Assembly (NCBI RefSeq): GCF_000725885.1
Contig: NZ_JODR01000008.1
Coordinates: forward strand, 1-64,000
From: Streptomyces albus subsp. albus
GTDB taxonomy: Bacteria; Actinomycetota; Actinomycetes; Streptomycetales; Streptomycetaceae
DNA length: 64,000 nt
Direction: 5' to 3'
Shown: piece by piece, positions 15,605-23,876 of the stretch
How the letters are laid out: each line of letters starts with the position of its first letter
How positions within the stretch are numbered: position 1 is the first letter of the stretch
The notes under the pieces: model-generated
What the model saw: only the letters and a program-made list of their open reading frames with translations
The model's database searches: none
What the model was told of the DNA's origin: nothing
Made by a program: the position numbers and the translations under genes

Positions 15605-18600
15605 GTGCACGATCCGCCGAGAGATTGGCGATTGTCCAAGCCGAACGTCAAGGCAGTGGCTTCCTGCTTAACCCTCGCTTGGTTCTCACATCAGCTCACC
15701 TATTCGATACGAGCGTTACTGCTCGTGTCGCGGTTCCTGGCGGTGCAGGCAAGCGCCTTTGTCGCATAGTTTGGCGTCGTCACGATGACATATGTGATGC
15801 GGCACTCCTCGAAGCAGACGATGACCTAGTAGCGGATGTGTCGAAGTGTCGGGTATCCGACGTCAAATGGGGAAGGGTAACTGACCTCTCGTCCTGGAGC
15901 GGCTGTGAGGCGATCGGGTATCCGCGTGTGTCACTGCGTGAAGGAAAGAGACCAGACACTGAACAGATCGTAGGAACTCTCAAGCCCGGCTCTTCCATTT
16001 TGCGAAGCCGGTACGTTCTGGACAGTGCGCACTCGGCACCGCCTAAGACAGACGACGCCTCACGATCTCCATGGCAAGGCATGTCTGGAGCTGCTCTCTT
16101 CATAGGCGACTTCTTGATTGGCGTGGTCTCTGGGGACCCGGTGCAATGGGGGCATGCCCGCGTCGAGGCAGTCCCCATCTCAACGCTATTCGAGGATCAA
16201 GGCTTTAGGGCAACGGTCCAGGGAATCACTGGCCAGTCGATAGAACTGGTTGACGTCGCAAAGCGTACGCTGTCACCTAGTCGCGATTCTCAGAGTGCGG
16301 CAGAGATTCAGTGGCAGGTAGTATCCGAGACAAATCCGATTAGCTTCGGTGTGCATCGAGCTCCAGACTCGCCCGGATATCTAGATGTCGTGGAGTACAT
16401 TCCGCGGGGTGTCGACGGGCAGCTGGACCATCATATTGAGTCGCTGGCGCAAGAGGGTGGAATGCTTCTCTTGTCGGGTGATTCAGCGGCGGGCAAGACG
16501 CGAGCGCTATTCGAAGCGATGCATCGAAAGTTGCGAGACTGGTTTGTCTATAAACCTGATCCCGACGCCGATATCTCGCATGTACTGAACTCTCTGCACG
16601 GCAGGAACCAAGTTATATGGCTTGACGATCTGCAGGATTATCTCAGATCCGATGGATTGACTCCCTCGTTGCTCGACAGGCTTAGCGATCTGCAGGTTGT
16701 TGTGCTTGCTACTATCCGAACGGAGTTCTACCAGCATTACACAGATGGCCAAAGCGGTAAGTTTGCAAGTGGAGGAACTGATGCTCGACTGCCTGCGTTT
16801 CCAGCGCGAGTAATCCGAACCTCTCGTCATATAACTATTGAGCGCATCTGGGATCACGGAGACCGGCAGAGAGCTTCTGCCAGCGAAGATCCGCGAATAG
16901 TCAGCGCTCTAGAATCTGATAATTCCTACGGAGTAGCGGAGTACCTGGCGGCGGGGCCCCAGGTGCTCAAGCTGTGGCGTTCTGCTTCCAGGGTGGGCGG
17001 CAATCCGCGCGGTGCGGCGCTCGTCGCTGCGGCGGTAGATTTGACGCGTACAGGTGTAGGCTCTTCATTTCCGCCTGAAGCCTTGGAACGCCTGCATGAC
17101 CACTACCTTAAGCAGGCTGGCGGTCCGACGCTCAGGCCGGAACGCCTCGACGAAGCCTGGAAGTGGGCGAGTGATGTTGTGCTGGGAGTCACCAGCCCTC
17201 TGGTTCCGGGCAAAGGAGGTAGGTGGAAACCGTTCGACTACCTGGTATCCGATGCTGCACGTCGCTCCCGTCCTGGCGATCTTCCAGACCTGGTCTGGGA
17301 TGAAGCTCTTCGCATAGTGGACGACTCTCGCCGTGCCGTAGTAGCTATGGTGGCCCGCAGCGCCAATCGACTAGACGTGGCAAAAAATGTACTCATTCCT
17401 CTTTCGGAAACGGATGACCCTGAGGGTTTGAACCTCCTTGGCGCGCTTGCGGTATTTGAAGAAAAGTACCCGGACGCCAGCGGTTTCTTTCAGCGTGCTC
17501 ACAATCTCGGAGATTCGACAGGCACTCACAATCTGGGAGCCTTGGCTGCCCTCCTAGGTGACCTTGATGACGCTCGTGATTGGTACATGCTAGCGATTGA
17601 GCGTGGGGAGCTGCGGGCGATCGGGTCTTTGGGGGCAGTCTACGAAAGGCTGGGAGATCAAGAGAAAGCAGTGACGCTTTGGAAGCGGGGGACTGAAGAG
17701 GGTGACCCGGGTAGTGCTCTTCATTATTCAGATTGGCTGAGAAATAAATGGCAGTCAGATGAATCGGTAGACGCTCTGCGGGTTGCGGCAGATGGGGATA
17801 TTCCGATTGCGACACTTTCGTACGCTGGCGTTATGCTGCGAAAGAAGAACCATGAGTCAGCTAATGAGTACCTTGCAAAGGCTTATCAGGCTGCTCAAAA
17901 AAAGGGATACTTGGGAGACCCGCTTGGGGCTGTGATGGCCGGCGTAATAGCCCACTCTTTCGGTAAAGTGGATGAGGGTAGTGAGTGGTGGCAGCGTGCC
18001 CGCAACAGCGGGTACGAGGTGGAATGGGCCATCGTTGAGGCATCAGAAAGTTCACGGGGGCTGAAACGCCTTGCGGTTAGTCACGATACGCTCGACCGTG
18101 TCGGCGGCGAAGAGGTGCGTTCCCTCATGCAGCTGCTCTGGGCGGGTGACTGCCTTGACTGCGGTTACCCGCTAGGAGAAGGAGTTCCGGCCCTTTACGT
18201 CGATGACTCGTACACTAGGGCTGATGCGCGGCTGTTTCACTTCGGGTTGTGCAGGTTTCCACAATGGAATGACTCTGCGTTGATATCGGTTGCGAAGGAT
18301 TCCGGTATCACTTGGAAGTCGATGAGTGCTCCTGTTGTGATGAGTGGAGGATCTGCCCGCCCCATACCTGCCCTGATTGTTAACCCTGCACTTGAGGTAG
18401 CCCAGTTCATAGATGCCGGTGACCAAGTCTGGACAGCGACTAGTCAGTATGGCCCGCAGTCGGTCTTGAGTTCGTCTTTGAACATGCGTGCGCTGTGGTC
18501 CGGTATCCCACCGAAGAACCCTGATTCCCTCGCGTGGAGTTTCGTCGGGGAAGGCGAGGTTGCGGTGGCGGTTCCGCAGCAAGTTTGGGGGGCTCCAGCG

Positions 18601-18768
18601 ACGAGCCAGTTCGTAGCGCTCGCGGAGCAGTGTGAAGGGGTGCTTCTTATCCTGACGAGCGTCTTGGGGCCAGCAGATTCCTACGGCATGAATGTGGTCG
18701 TGGACGTATTGCGATCCTGGGACTCGATGGTTCGATGGGCCCCTCTCCGGAGTGGTGGGACGCCTTAG
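15601..18768 (+). CDS. Trypsin-like protease / P-loop NTPase / Sel1-TPR fusion, predicted conflict effector
   Basis: A 1055-residue multidomain protein. Residues 1-200 are a trypsin-fold serine protease with an intact triad: His33 (LTSAH), Asp66 (CDAALLEAD) and Ser162 (WQGMSGAALF). Residues about 255-560 form a P-loop NTPase with Walker A GDSAAGKT at 293-300 and Walker B VIWLDD at 338-343; the arrangement fits STAND/NACHT-like switches. Residues about 600-790 hold Sel1/TPR helical repeats (THNLGALAALLGDLDDA, GSLGAVYERLGDQEKAV). The C-terminal part has CLDCGYPL and HFGLCRFPQW, a possible zinc site. No signal peptide, so cytoplasmic. The model is that repeats sense an invader, the NTPase switches, and the protease cleaves a target. 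GC is low (28 of 60 bases at 16501-16560). Function is inferred. Confidence 0.85.
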   Translation: MSARSAERLAIVQAERQGSGFLLNPRLVLTSAHLFDTSVTARVAVPGGAGKRLCRIVWRRHDDICDAALLEADDDLVADVSKCRVSDVKWGRVTDLSSWSGCEAIGYPRVSLREGKRPDTEQIVGTLKPGSSILRSRYVLDSAHSAPPKTDDASRSPWQGMSGAALFIGDFLIGVVSGDPVQWGHARVEAVPISTLFEDQGFRATVQGITGQSIELVDVAKRTLSPSRDSQSAAEIQWQVVSETNPISFGVHRAPDSPGYLDVVEYIPRGVDGQLDHHIESLAQEGGMLLLSGDSAAGKTRALFEAMHRKLRDWFVYKPDPDADISHVLNSLHGRNQVIWLDDLQDYLRSDGLTPSLLDRLSDLQVVVLATIRTEFYQHYTDGQSGKFASGGTDARLPAFPARVIRTSRHITIERIWDHGDRQRASASEDPRIVSALESDNSYGVAEYLAAGPQVLKLWRSASRVGGNPRGAALVAAAVDLTRTGVGSSFPPEALERLHDHYLKQAGGPTLRPERLDEAWKWASDVVLGVTSPLVPGKGGRWKPFDYLVSDAARRSRPGDLPDLVWDEALRIVDDSRRAVVAMVARSANRLDVAKNVLIPLSETDDPEGLNLLGALAVFEEKYPDASGFFQRAHNLGDSTGTHNLGALAALLGDLDDARDWYMLAIERGELRAIGSLGAVYERLGDQEKAVTLWKRGTEEGDPGSALHYSDWLRNKWQSDESVDALRVAADGDIPIATLSYAGVMLRKKNHESANEYLAKAYQAAQKKGYLGDPLGAVMAGVIAHSFGKVDEGSEWWQRARNSGYEVEWAIVEASESSRGLKRLAVSHDTLDRVGGEEVRSLMQLLWAGDCLDCGYPLGEGVPALYVDDSYTRADARLFHFGLCRFPQWNDSALISVAKDSGITWKSMSAPVVMSGGSARPIPALIVNPALEVAQFIDAGDQVWTATSQYGPQSVLSSSLNMRALWSGIPPKNPDSLAWSFVGEGEVAVAVPQQVWGAPATSQFVALAEQCEGVLLILTSVLGPADSYGMNVVVDVLRSWDSMVRWAPLRSGGTP

Positions 18769-19079
18769 GTTGGCGGAGCGGCTCGGGGCTGGAGTTGCTT
18801 TGCGACGAGCGATCATGGCTCAATAAGCCTGTGGCGCGTCGGGCAGTCTGTGGACCTCCCGGTAAAGCACGACGTTGGGGCCATGATCGTGGAGGCTCGC
18901 CCCAAAGTGGCTGCCTAAAGCCGTGGAGCCAGCCGCCCCAGCCACGACGTACCCCTTCTCTGGCGTCAGGTGGCTGCTTGCTATGCGCACGGTGCGGGTG
19001 TCGGCCCGGGGGCCGGGCCGCGTGCGGGGAGCGGAGCGAGCCGCCTCGAAAACGTAGAGAAAGTCTGAGCCACACTCGG
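18769..19079. other. 311-bp spacer between protease and GntR genes
   Basis: Convergent gene ends flank this stretch. No frame looks coding and I find no long perfect hairpin. It marks the border between the low-GC cargo operon and the high-GC conserved backbone of the element. Confidence 0.4.
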
Positions 19080-19835
19080 TCAGAGAGGGTACGTCAGCTC
19101 CAAGTCGTTGCCTGGTAGGTGCAACTCTTCCAGGGCGAGCGGTCGGCCGTCGGAGTTCCGTGTAACTCGAAGGAGTTGGAGGAGCGGAACGCCATCCGGT
19201 AGGCGCAGCGCTTCCGCCTGATCTGGCAGGGGCATGCGGGTGCGGACGTGCTCGGTGAAGTGGAGTTCGTGGCCTAGGGCTGACAGGGCTTCGTACAGCT
19301 CGGTCGCCGGAGGCGGGGGCTCTTCTTCGAACTTGGTGCCGACCAGTACGGAGAACGGCACGTATGTGCGGTGGAGCTGGCGGAGGGGGCTGCCCTCGGC
19401 GGTCTGGAGCACGCCGTACGTGAACAGTGGCTCGCCCGGTGGCACGCGGAGAAGGTCCGCCAGTGCGACGGGGGTGTCCGTGCGGGTGGCCGTGGGCTCT
19501 TCGGCGTTGGTCCAGCGGATGCCGTCGGCCTCGACATAGCGGCCGTCCGGCTCGCGGCGTACCCCGCGCGGGCGGGTGAGGCTGGGGCGGCTGTGGGGGG
19601 AGCGGACGAAGCCGCCTCGGCCGGCCATGACTTCGACTAGCCCGGAGGCTCGTAGCTCTGCGATGCCCTGGCGCACCGTCGGCCGCGTGACGCTGAACTG
19701 CTTCGCCAGGGTCTCCTCTGAGGGCAGTGGCTGCCCCGACGGGTAGGTGCCGTCCATGATGCCGGCACGCAAGTAGTCCGCGATCTGGCGGTACTTGGGC
19801 TGCTTCTGCTTATCGCTGGCCCTCTGCGACGGCAT
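19080..19835 (-). CDS. GntR-family repressor with UTRA domain (KorSA-like)
   Basis: A 251-residue regulator. The N-terminal winged helix-turn-helix spans about 12-80 (YRQIADYLRAGIMDGTYPSG, LPSEETLAKQFSVTRPTVRQ). The UTRA effector domain spans about 95-245 (LFTYGVLQTAEGSPLRQLHR, ending GRPLALEELHLPG). KorSA of pSAM2 is a GntR protein that silences replication and transfer genes; position and orientation here (divergent from the transfer operon) are the same. Palindromic operators lie in the intergenic region at 19936-19987. The ATG at 19835 starts MPSQRASDKQKQP. The ligand is unknown. Confidence 0.85.
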   Translation of the reverse strand: MPSQRASDKQKQPKYRQIADYLRAGIMDGTYPSGQPLPSEETLAKQFSVTRPTVRQGIAELRASGLVEVMAGRGGFVRSPHSRPSLTRPRGVRREPDGRYVEADGIRWTNAEEPTATRTDTPVALADLLRVPPGEPLFTYGVLQTAEGSPLRQLHRTYVPFSVLVGTKFEEEPPPPATELYEALSALGHELHFTEHVRTRMPLPDQAEALRLPDGVPLLQLLRVTRNSDGRPLALEELHLPGNDLELTYPL

Positions 19836-19935
19836 CTGGCTCCCCTGAATCGCTGGTCAAGGCTCTGTTGTCTCACCCCGGAGACGAGTCGTCCCCGAAC
19901 GGGGACAGCCTCTCTCATCCCAACACGGTTGACAA

Positions 19936-19987
19936 CCCGTACTACGGCTGGTCACTCTGGACTCTCCGCAGCCCGTAGTACGGGCTG
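19936..19987. promoter_or_regulatory. Two KorSA-type operators and -35 of the transfer operon
   Basis: CAGCCCGTA-G-TACGGGCTG at 19969-19987 is a perfect 19-bp palindrome. A related half-degenerate copy, CCCGTACTACGG, lies at 19936-19947; the centres are about 36 bp apart. TTGACA at 19929-19934 directly abuts the first copy and is a consensus -35 for the plus-strand operon. The GntR protein probably binds both and blocks this promoter. Confidence 0.7.
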
Positions 19988-20039
19988 TAAAGCAGCACGA
20001 AGGAAGGGCCTTCGGTGCGACAGACAAGGAGTTCAGACA

Positions 20040-20417
20040 GTGGTAGCTCTACCGATCGATACGGCGAAGTTCACGGGGATCATCTGCGCCGTAGCCCCTA
20101 CGCCGCGCATAGCCAACCGGGAGACCGGACAGGTTCGCGTCGACCGGGACACTGGCCAGACCGTCTATCAGGTGGGCCTCTGCCTCATGTCCGGGAGGTC
20201 GGCCGACGTCGTCACGGTGAACGTACCGGGGGAGCCGTCGGGCGTACAGAACGGGGTGCCCGTTCAGGTCCGGGACCTGGTGGCCACGCCGTGGGAGAAC
20301 GAGGGGCGGCACGGCGTCTCGTTCCGCGCCACCGAGATCAAGCCCCTCACGGCTCCGGCAGCCTCGTCCCCGTCCGGCTCTTCGGCGACGGCACCCGGGA
20401 AGGGGACCGGACAGTGA
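20040..20417 (+). CDS. Conserved AICE protein, function unknown
   Basis: A 125-residue protein. The GTG at 20040 is chosen because AAGGAG lies 8 nt upstream; the frame is open further left, through the operators, but is non-coding there. The sequence VALPIDTAKFTGIICAVAPT, ETGQVRVDRDTGQTVYQVGL and VVTVNVPGEPSGVQ is beta-rich and resembles small proteins preceding the tra gene in Streptomyces elements. The Ser/Ala/Gly-rich C-terminus is likely disordered. Its stop overlaps the GTG of the translocase by 4 nt. It may regulate or assist transfer; no motif proves this. Confidence 0.65.
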   Translation: MVALPIDTAKFTGIICAVAPTPRIANRETGQVRVDRDTGQTVYQVGLCLMSGRSADVVTVNVPGEPSGVQNGVPVQVRDLVATPWENEGRHGVSFRATEIKPLTAPAASSPSGSSATAPGKGTGQ

Positions 20418-21757
20418 TCGCCCTGGCCGCCCCGAATTCGGCGGGGTCCGCCTCGTCGAGCTGCACGCTCGTGGTGGTCGCAGTGCTGGTGTCGGGTCTG
20501 CTTCTGGCGGGCCCGGCGCTGCGCCGCCGCTACCCGGTTGTCTGGTGGGTGTGCCTCGGGTTCCCGGTCGCGTGCATACGGGTTGCACGCACCTGGCGGC
20601 CGTTGATGGCCGGCTGCGGGCTGGTCGGCAACGGTGCGTCTCCGCCGCAACCTCGTGTGCCTCGTCGGGGACTCACACGGCCGACTCGGGGCGGCTTCTG
20701 GTTCCTCATCCGGCTGCTGCCGGGGCAGGTGCCGGAGGATTTCGTCAAGGCGGCTGCTGCCATGGCGCACTACTGGGGAGTGCATGCCGTGCGCGTGACT
20801 GCCTGGAAGCCGGGCGTCGTGCGGGTAGTGGCTTCGGCCACTGACCCGCTGAAGGCGCCGCAGATTCCGAAGCAGCGTGGCGCGGGTCGGCTGCTCCGCG
20901 TCGTGGTTGGGGCGCTGGAGACCGGTGCCCAGTGGGTCATCGACCTTCGGGAAGTGCCGCACTGGCTGATTGTCGGGGCAACGCGCTCGGGCAAGTCGAC
21001 GCTGATCAACGCCCTCGTTGCGGGTCTCGCCCGGCAACCCGTCGCGCTGGTCGGCATCGACTGCAAGGGCGGGATGGAACTCTCGCTCTACGGTCCGCGG
21101 CTGTCCGCGCTGGCGACCAGCCGGGCACAGACGGTCAAGCTCCTCGGCGCCCTGGTCGACCTGACCTTGGACCGGATGACGGTCTGCCGCGCTGCCCGAG
21201 TCCGGAACGTTTGGGGACTGCCGGAGGACGAACGGCCCGTGCCGATCGTCGTGATCGTGGACGAGCTTGCGGAGCTGTTCCTGGTCGCCAGCCGCCACGA
21301 AAAAGAAGAAGCACAAGCGGCGAGTACGGCTCTCATCCGGCTGGCTCAACTCGGCGCGGCACTCGGCGTGTTTCTCGTCGTCGCCGGGCAACGGGTCGGG
21401 TCGGATCTCGGGCCCGGCGTTACGGCCCTCCGTGCCCAGCTGGCCGGCCGCGTCTGTCACCGGGTGGCCGACCCCGGTACGGCGGAAATGGCGCTCGGTG
21501 ACCTCAACCCGGATGCGCTGCACGCGGCGCAGTCGATCACGCCCGAACAGGCCGGTACGGCGGTGCTCGCCTCGGCCGACGGTTGGGACCGTGCCCGGTC
21601 CCACTTGGTGTCGGAAGCCGAGGCGGAACGCATAGCTGCCGAGTCCGCCCACCTCACGCCTTACGTGCCGGAGCTGGTCACAGCAGGGGGTGGAACCTCG
21701 GCGGGAGACGTTCCCAGCGTGCGGCTCGAACGACTCGACGGCGACGAGAACGAGTGA
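20414..21757 (+). CDS. FtsK/SpoIIIE-type DNA translocase (TraSA-like)
   Basis: A 447-residue protein mediating conjugal transfer of double-stranded DNA in mycelial bacteria. The N-terminus (residues 14-60) carries two hydrophobic segments (CTLVVVAVLVSGLLLAGP and VVWWVCLGFPVACI). The FtsK motor domain follows, with Walker A GATRSGKS at 188-195, Walker B IVVIVDELAELF, and the arginine-finger region RLAQLGAALGVFLVVAGQR. GTG at 20414 overlaps the preceding stop (GTGA), so expression is coupled. A gamma-like DNA-recognition domain is not obvious; the C-terminal 60 residues are variable. As in pSAM2, this single protein should suffice for intermycelial transfer. Membrane-associated hexamer at hyphal tips (family knowledge). 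Confidence 0.9.
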   Translation: MIALAAPNSAGSASSSCTLVVVAVLVSGLLLAGPALRRRYPVVWWVCLGFPVACIRVARTWRPLMAGCGLVGNGASPPQPRVPRRGLTRPTRGGFWFLIRLLPGQVPEDFVKAAAAMAHYWGVHAVRVTAWKPGVVRVVASATDPLKAPQIPKQRGAGRLLRVVVGALETGAQWVIDLREVPHWLIVGATRSGKSTLINALVAGLARQPVALVGIDCKGGMELSLYGPRLSALATSRAQTVKLLGALVDLTLDRMTVCRAARVRNVWGLPEDERPVPIVVIVDELAELFLVASRHEKEEAQAASTALIRLAQLGAALGVFLVVAGQRVGSDLGPGVTALRAQLAGRVCHRVADPGTAEMALGDLNPDALHAAQSITPEQAGTAVLASADGWDRARSHLVSEAEAERIAAESAHLTPYVPELVTAGGGTSAGDVPSVRLERLDGDENE

Positions 21758-21775
21758 GAGAGGGGGTGGAACTCC

Positions 21776-21967
21776 GTGATCCTTTCCGTATCCGCCGTGG
21801 TGCTGCTCGGCCTCCTGATCTGGTTCCTGCTGCGCATCCGGTACTTCCGGTGGGCCGAAGTGCTGATCTGTTCGACCTTCGGCTTTCTGCTGGCCGAGAC
21901 CGGCGCCGGACCTGTCGTTCGAGGGGTCCTGGAGGGCCTCGGCGGGCTCCTCAGCGAACTGAGCTGA
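21776..21967 (+). CDS. Small membrane protein (Spd-like)
   Basis: A 63-residue protein starting at GTG 21776, with GAGAGGGGGTGG upstream as ribosome site. It has two hydrophobic stretches: residues 2-20 (ILSVSAVVLLGLLIWFLL) and about 27-55. Its position right after the translocase gene matches the small spread (Spd) membrane proteins of Streptomyces conjugative elements, which help intramycelial spread. Assignment is by context and size only. Confidence 0.6.
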   Translation: MILSVSAVVLLGLLIWFLLRIRYFRWAEVLICSTFGFLLAETGAGPVVRGVLEGLGGLLSELS

Positions 21968-21984
21968 AGGGAGAAGTCGCCCAA

Positions 21985-22341
21985 ATGATCTCCGTGAAAA
22001 ACGGCTCCCGACGGGGCGCGAAGTCGCCAAACCCGACCCCGTCAGGAACCCACTCCATCCGCTACGTCAGCAGTGAAAGGAGCAGTCTCACTTTGTCCGC
22101 TGCGCATCGATCGCGCAAACCGTCGCGCCGCCCTTGGTGCGACCTGAAGGAAGACGATTACCGAACGTGCCGGGGGCGCGAACAGGTGGTCCTGACTGAC
22201 CGGGAGGGCACTGAGTGGCGCGTGTGCCCCGCGCACGCTGCCTCGCTCTGGTTGACCGACCCGAGTCTGCGCTTCTCGGCGAAGACGCCGTCCGAGGCCA
22301 TCGCCGCAGTGATGCGGCAGGCATTCGGGGGTGGCCGATGA
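21985..22341 (+). CDS. Small Cys-containing AICE protein
   Basis: A 118-residue protein with ATG at 21985, preceded by GAAGGGAG with 9-nt spacing. The first 45 residues are basic and Ser/Arg-rich. The core RPWCDLKEDDYRTCRGREQV and WRVCPAHAASL holds three Cys and one His that could bind zinc. The tail SEAIAAVMRQAFGGGR is helical. A shorter product from TTG near 22094 is possible. Its stop overlaps the ATG of the replication gene (ATGA). Similar proteins sit between tra/spd and rep in related elements; role unknown. Confidence 0.6.
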   Translation: MISVKNGSRRGAKSPNPTPSGTHSIRYVSSERSSLTLSAAHRSRKPSRRPWCDLKEDDYRTCRGREQVVLTDREGTEWRVCPAHAASLWLTDPSLRFSAKTPSEAIAAVMRQAFGGGR

Positions 22342-23695
22342 CTGAGGCCAGTAAGGCCCTCGGGGCGCTCATCGAGCGTGCTGGGCGGTCGGACTTCGGT
22401 GGCTGGCGGCGGAGTGTTCTCCGCCTTGGCGGCTGCACCAATCCCGTTCACCTCGTCGGCTCCGCCGCGTATGTGGACGTTGCTACGGCGCTGGCGCTTC
22501 ACTCGTACACCTCGGAAGCTCTCGGTGGTCGGCTCCTGGTCGCGTGCGGCAATCGTCGGGCGACGGTCTGTCCGACCTGCGCTCGGCTCTACCGGGCGGA
22601 CACATATCAGCTCATCCGGGCGGGACTGGTCGGCGGTAAGTCAGTGGCGGAGACGGTGAGCGGGCATCCTCGGGTATTCGCCACTTTCACCGCTCCGAGC
22701 TTCGGCCCGTCCACTCGCGGCGGGAGCGGGGCGGCCGGGTGCTGGCCTGCCGTCCGCGGAAGGTGGGGGAGTGCTGCCCGCATGGCGCTCCCGTCGGGTG
22801 CCGTACGCGGCATGCGGCGGACGATCCGCGACTCGGTGAGCCGCTGTGTCCGCGCTGCTACGACTATGCCGGCGCCGTGCTCTGGCAGGCGCAATCCGGT
22901 GAGCTGTGGCACCGCTTCACGCTGGAGCTGCGTCGCGTGCTGGCTCGGCGCGCGGGACTGTCCCGTACGGCGCTGGCGGACGCGGTACGGCTCTCGTACG
23001 CCAAGGTGGCGGAGTATCAGCGGCGGGGCCTCGTGCACTTTCATGCCGTCGTTCGTCTCGACGGTCCTGCCGGGCCGGGGGAGACGCCTCCTCCCTGGGC
23101 AACGTCGGGTCTTCTGGCGGACGCGGTGCGAGAAGCGGTCGGCCGGGTGCGGGTGGTCGGCTACGGTGCTGACGTCGTCGGCTCGCGTGTCCTGCGGTTC
23201 GGCTCTCAGGTGGACGTGAGGACCGTTCCGGTGGCCGACTCGGCGGACGGGCTGTCCTCGTCGGCAGTCGCGGGCTACATCGCCAAGTACGCCACCAAGG
23301 GAGCCGAGTCGGCCGGGGCCGTCGACGGGCGTATCCGGCACGGCAAGGACCTGGCCACGCTGCCCGTGCGGGATCACGTGCTCCGCATGATCGGTACCTG
23401 CTGGTGGCTCGGCGCGCTGCCCTCATTCGAAGGGCTGAGGTTGCGTCGCTGGGCACACATGCTCGGCTACCGGGGCCACTTCTCGACCAAGTCCCGCCAC
23501 TACTCCACCACCCTCGGCGCACTGCGCTCGGCCCGCGCGGAGCACCGCGCGAGCGAACAGCGCTCGGCGCTCGGCCTGGACGACCGGAACACGGTCCTCG
23601 TCGGCCAGTGGCGGTACGCCGGGCGCGGCTATAGCCCGGAGGCAGCTCTCCTTGCGGCCTCTGTCCGAGAGGGCGGTGACGGACATGGCAACTGA
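22338..23695 (+). pseudogene. RepSA-like rolling-circle replication initiator, frameshifted
   Basis: Frame 1 from ATG 22338 reads VCPTCARLYRADTYQLIRAG and PRVFATFTAPSFGP, the usual N-terminal part of pSAM2-type initiators. At 22704-22709 (GGCCCGT) the frame is lost: the expected continuation VHSRRERGGRVLACRPRK is found in the next frame and runs in the open to TGA 23693-23695. One extra C in the run would restore a single protein of about 452 residues. The second part has HFHAVVRL (the two-His metal motif) and YIAKYATKG (catalytic Tyr region), as in rolling-circle initiators. The element may thus be unable to replicate unless frameshifting or a sequencing error explains this. Only a one-base change separates it from an intact gene. 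Confidence 0.82.
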
Positions 23696-23876
23696 TGAGC
23701 TGATGACCGTTCCGCAGGTTCTCGCCGAACTGGGCGGTGTTTCCCGACGCACCTTCTACCGATGGCGCGAGGTGGGACGTGGCCCTGCCTCGCTCAAGTT
23801 GCCGAACGGTGAGATCCGCGTCTGGCGCAGCGAATTCACTGCATGGCTCCGGCGTCGTGAGGAGGAGGTCGTATGA
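23685..23876 (+). CDS. xis: Excisionase (Xis), AlpA/MerR-like HTH
   Basis: A 63-residue DNA-binding protein with a winged helix: LMTVPQVLAELGGVSRRTFY and RWREVGRGPASLKLPNGEIR, followed by WRSEFTAWL. This is the usual fold of recombination directionality factors in Streptomyces elements. It starts at ATG 23685, overlapping the rep end by 11 bp, and its stop overlaps the integrase ATG by 4 nt. Xis is needed with Int for excision (family knowledge). Confidence 0.88.
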   Translation: MATDELMTVPQVLAELGGVSRRTFYRWREVGRGPASLKLPNGEIRVWRSEFTAWLRRREEEVV

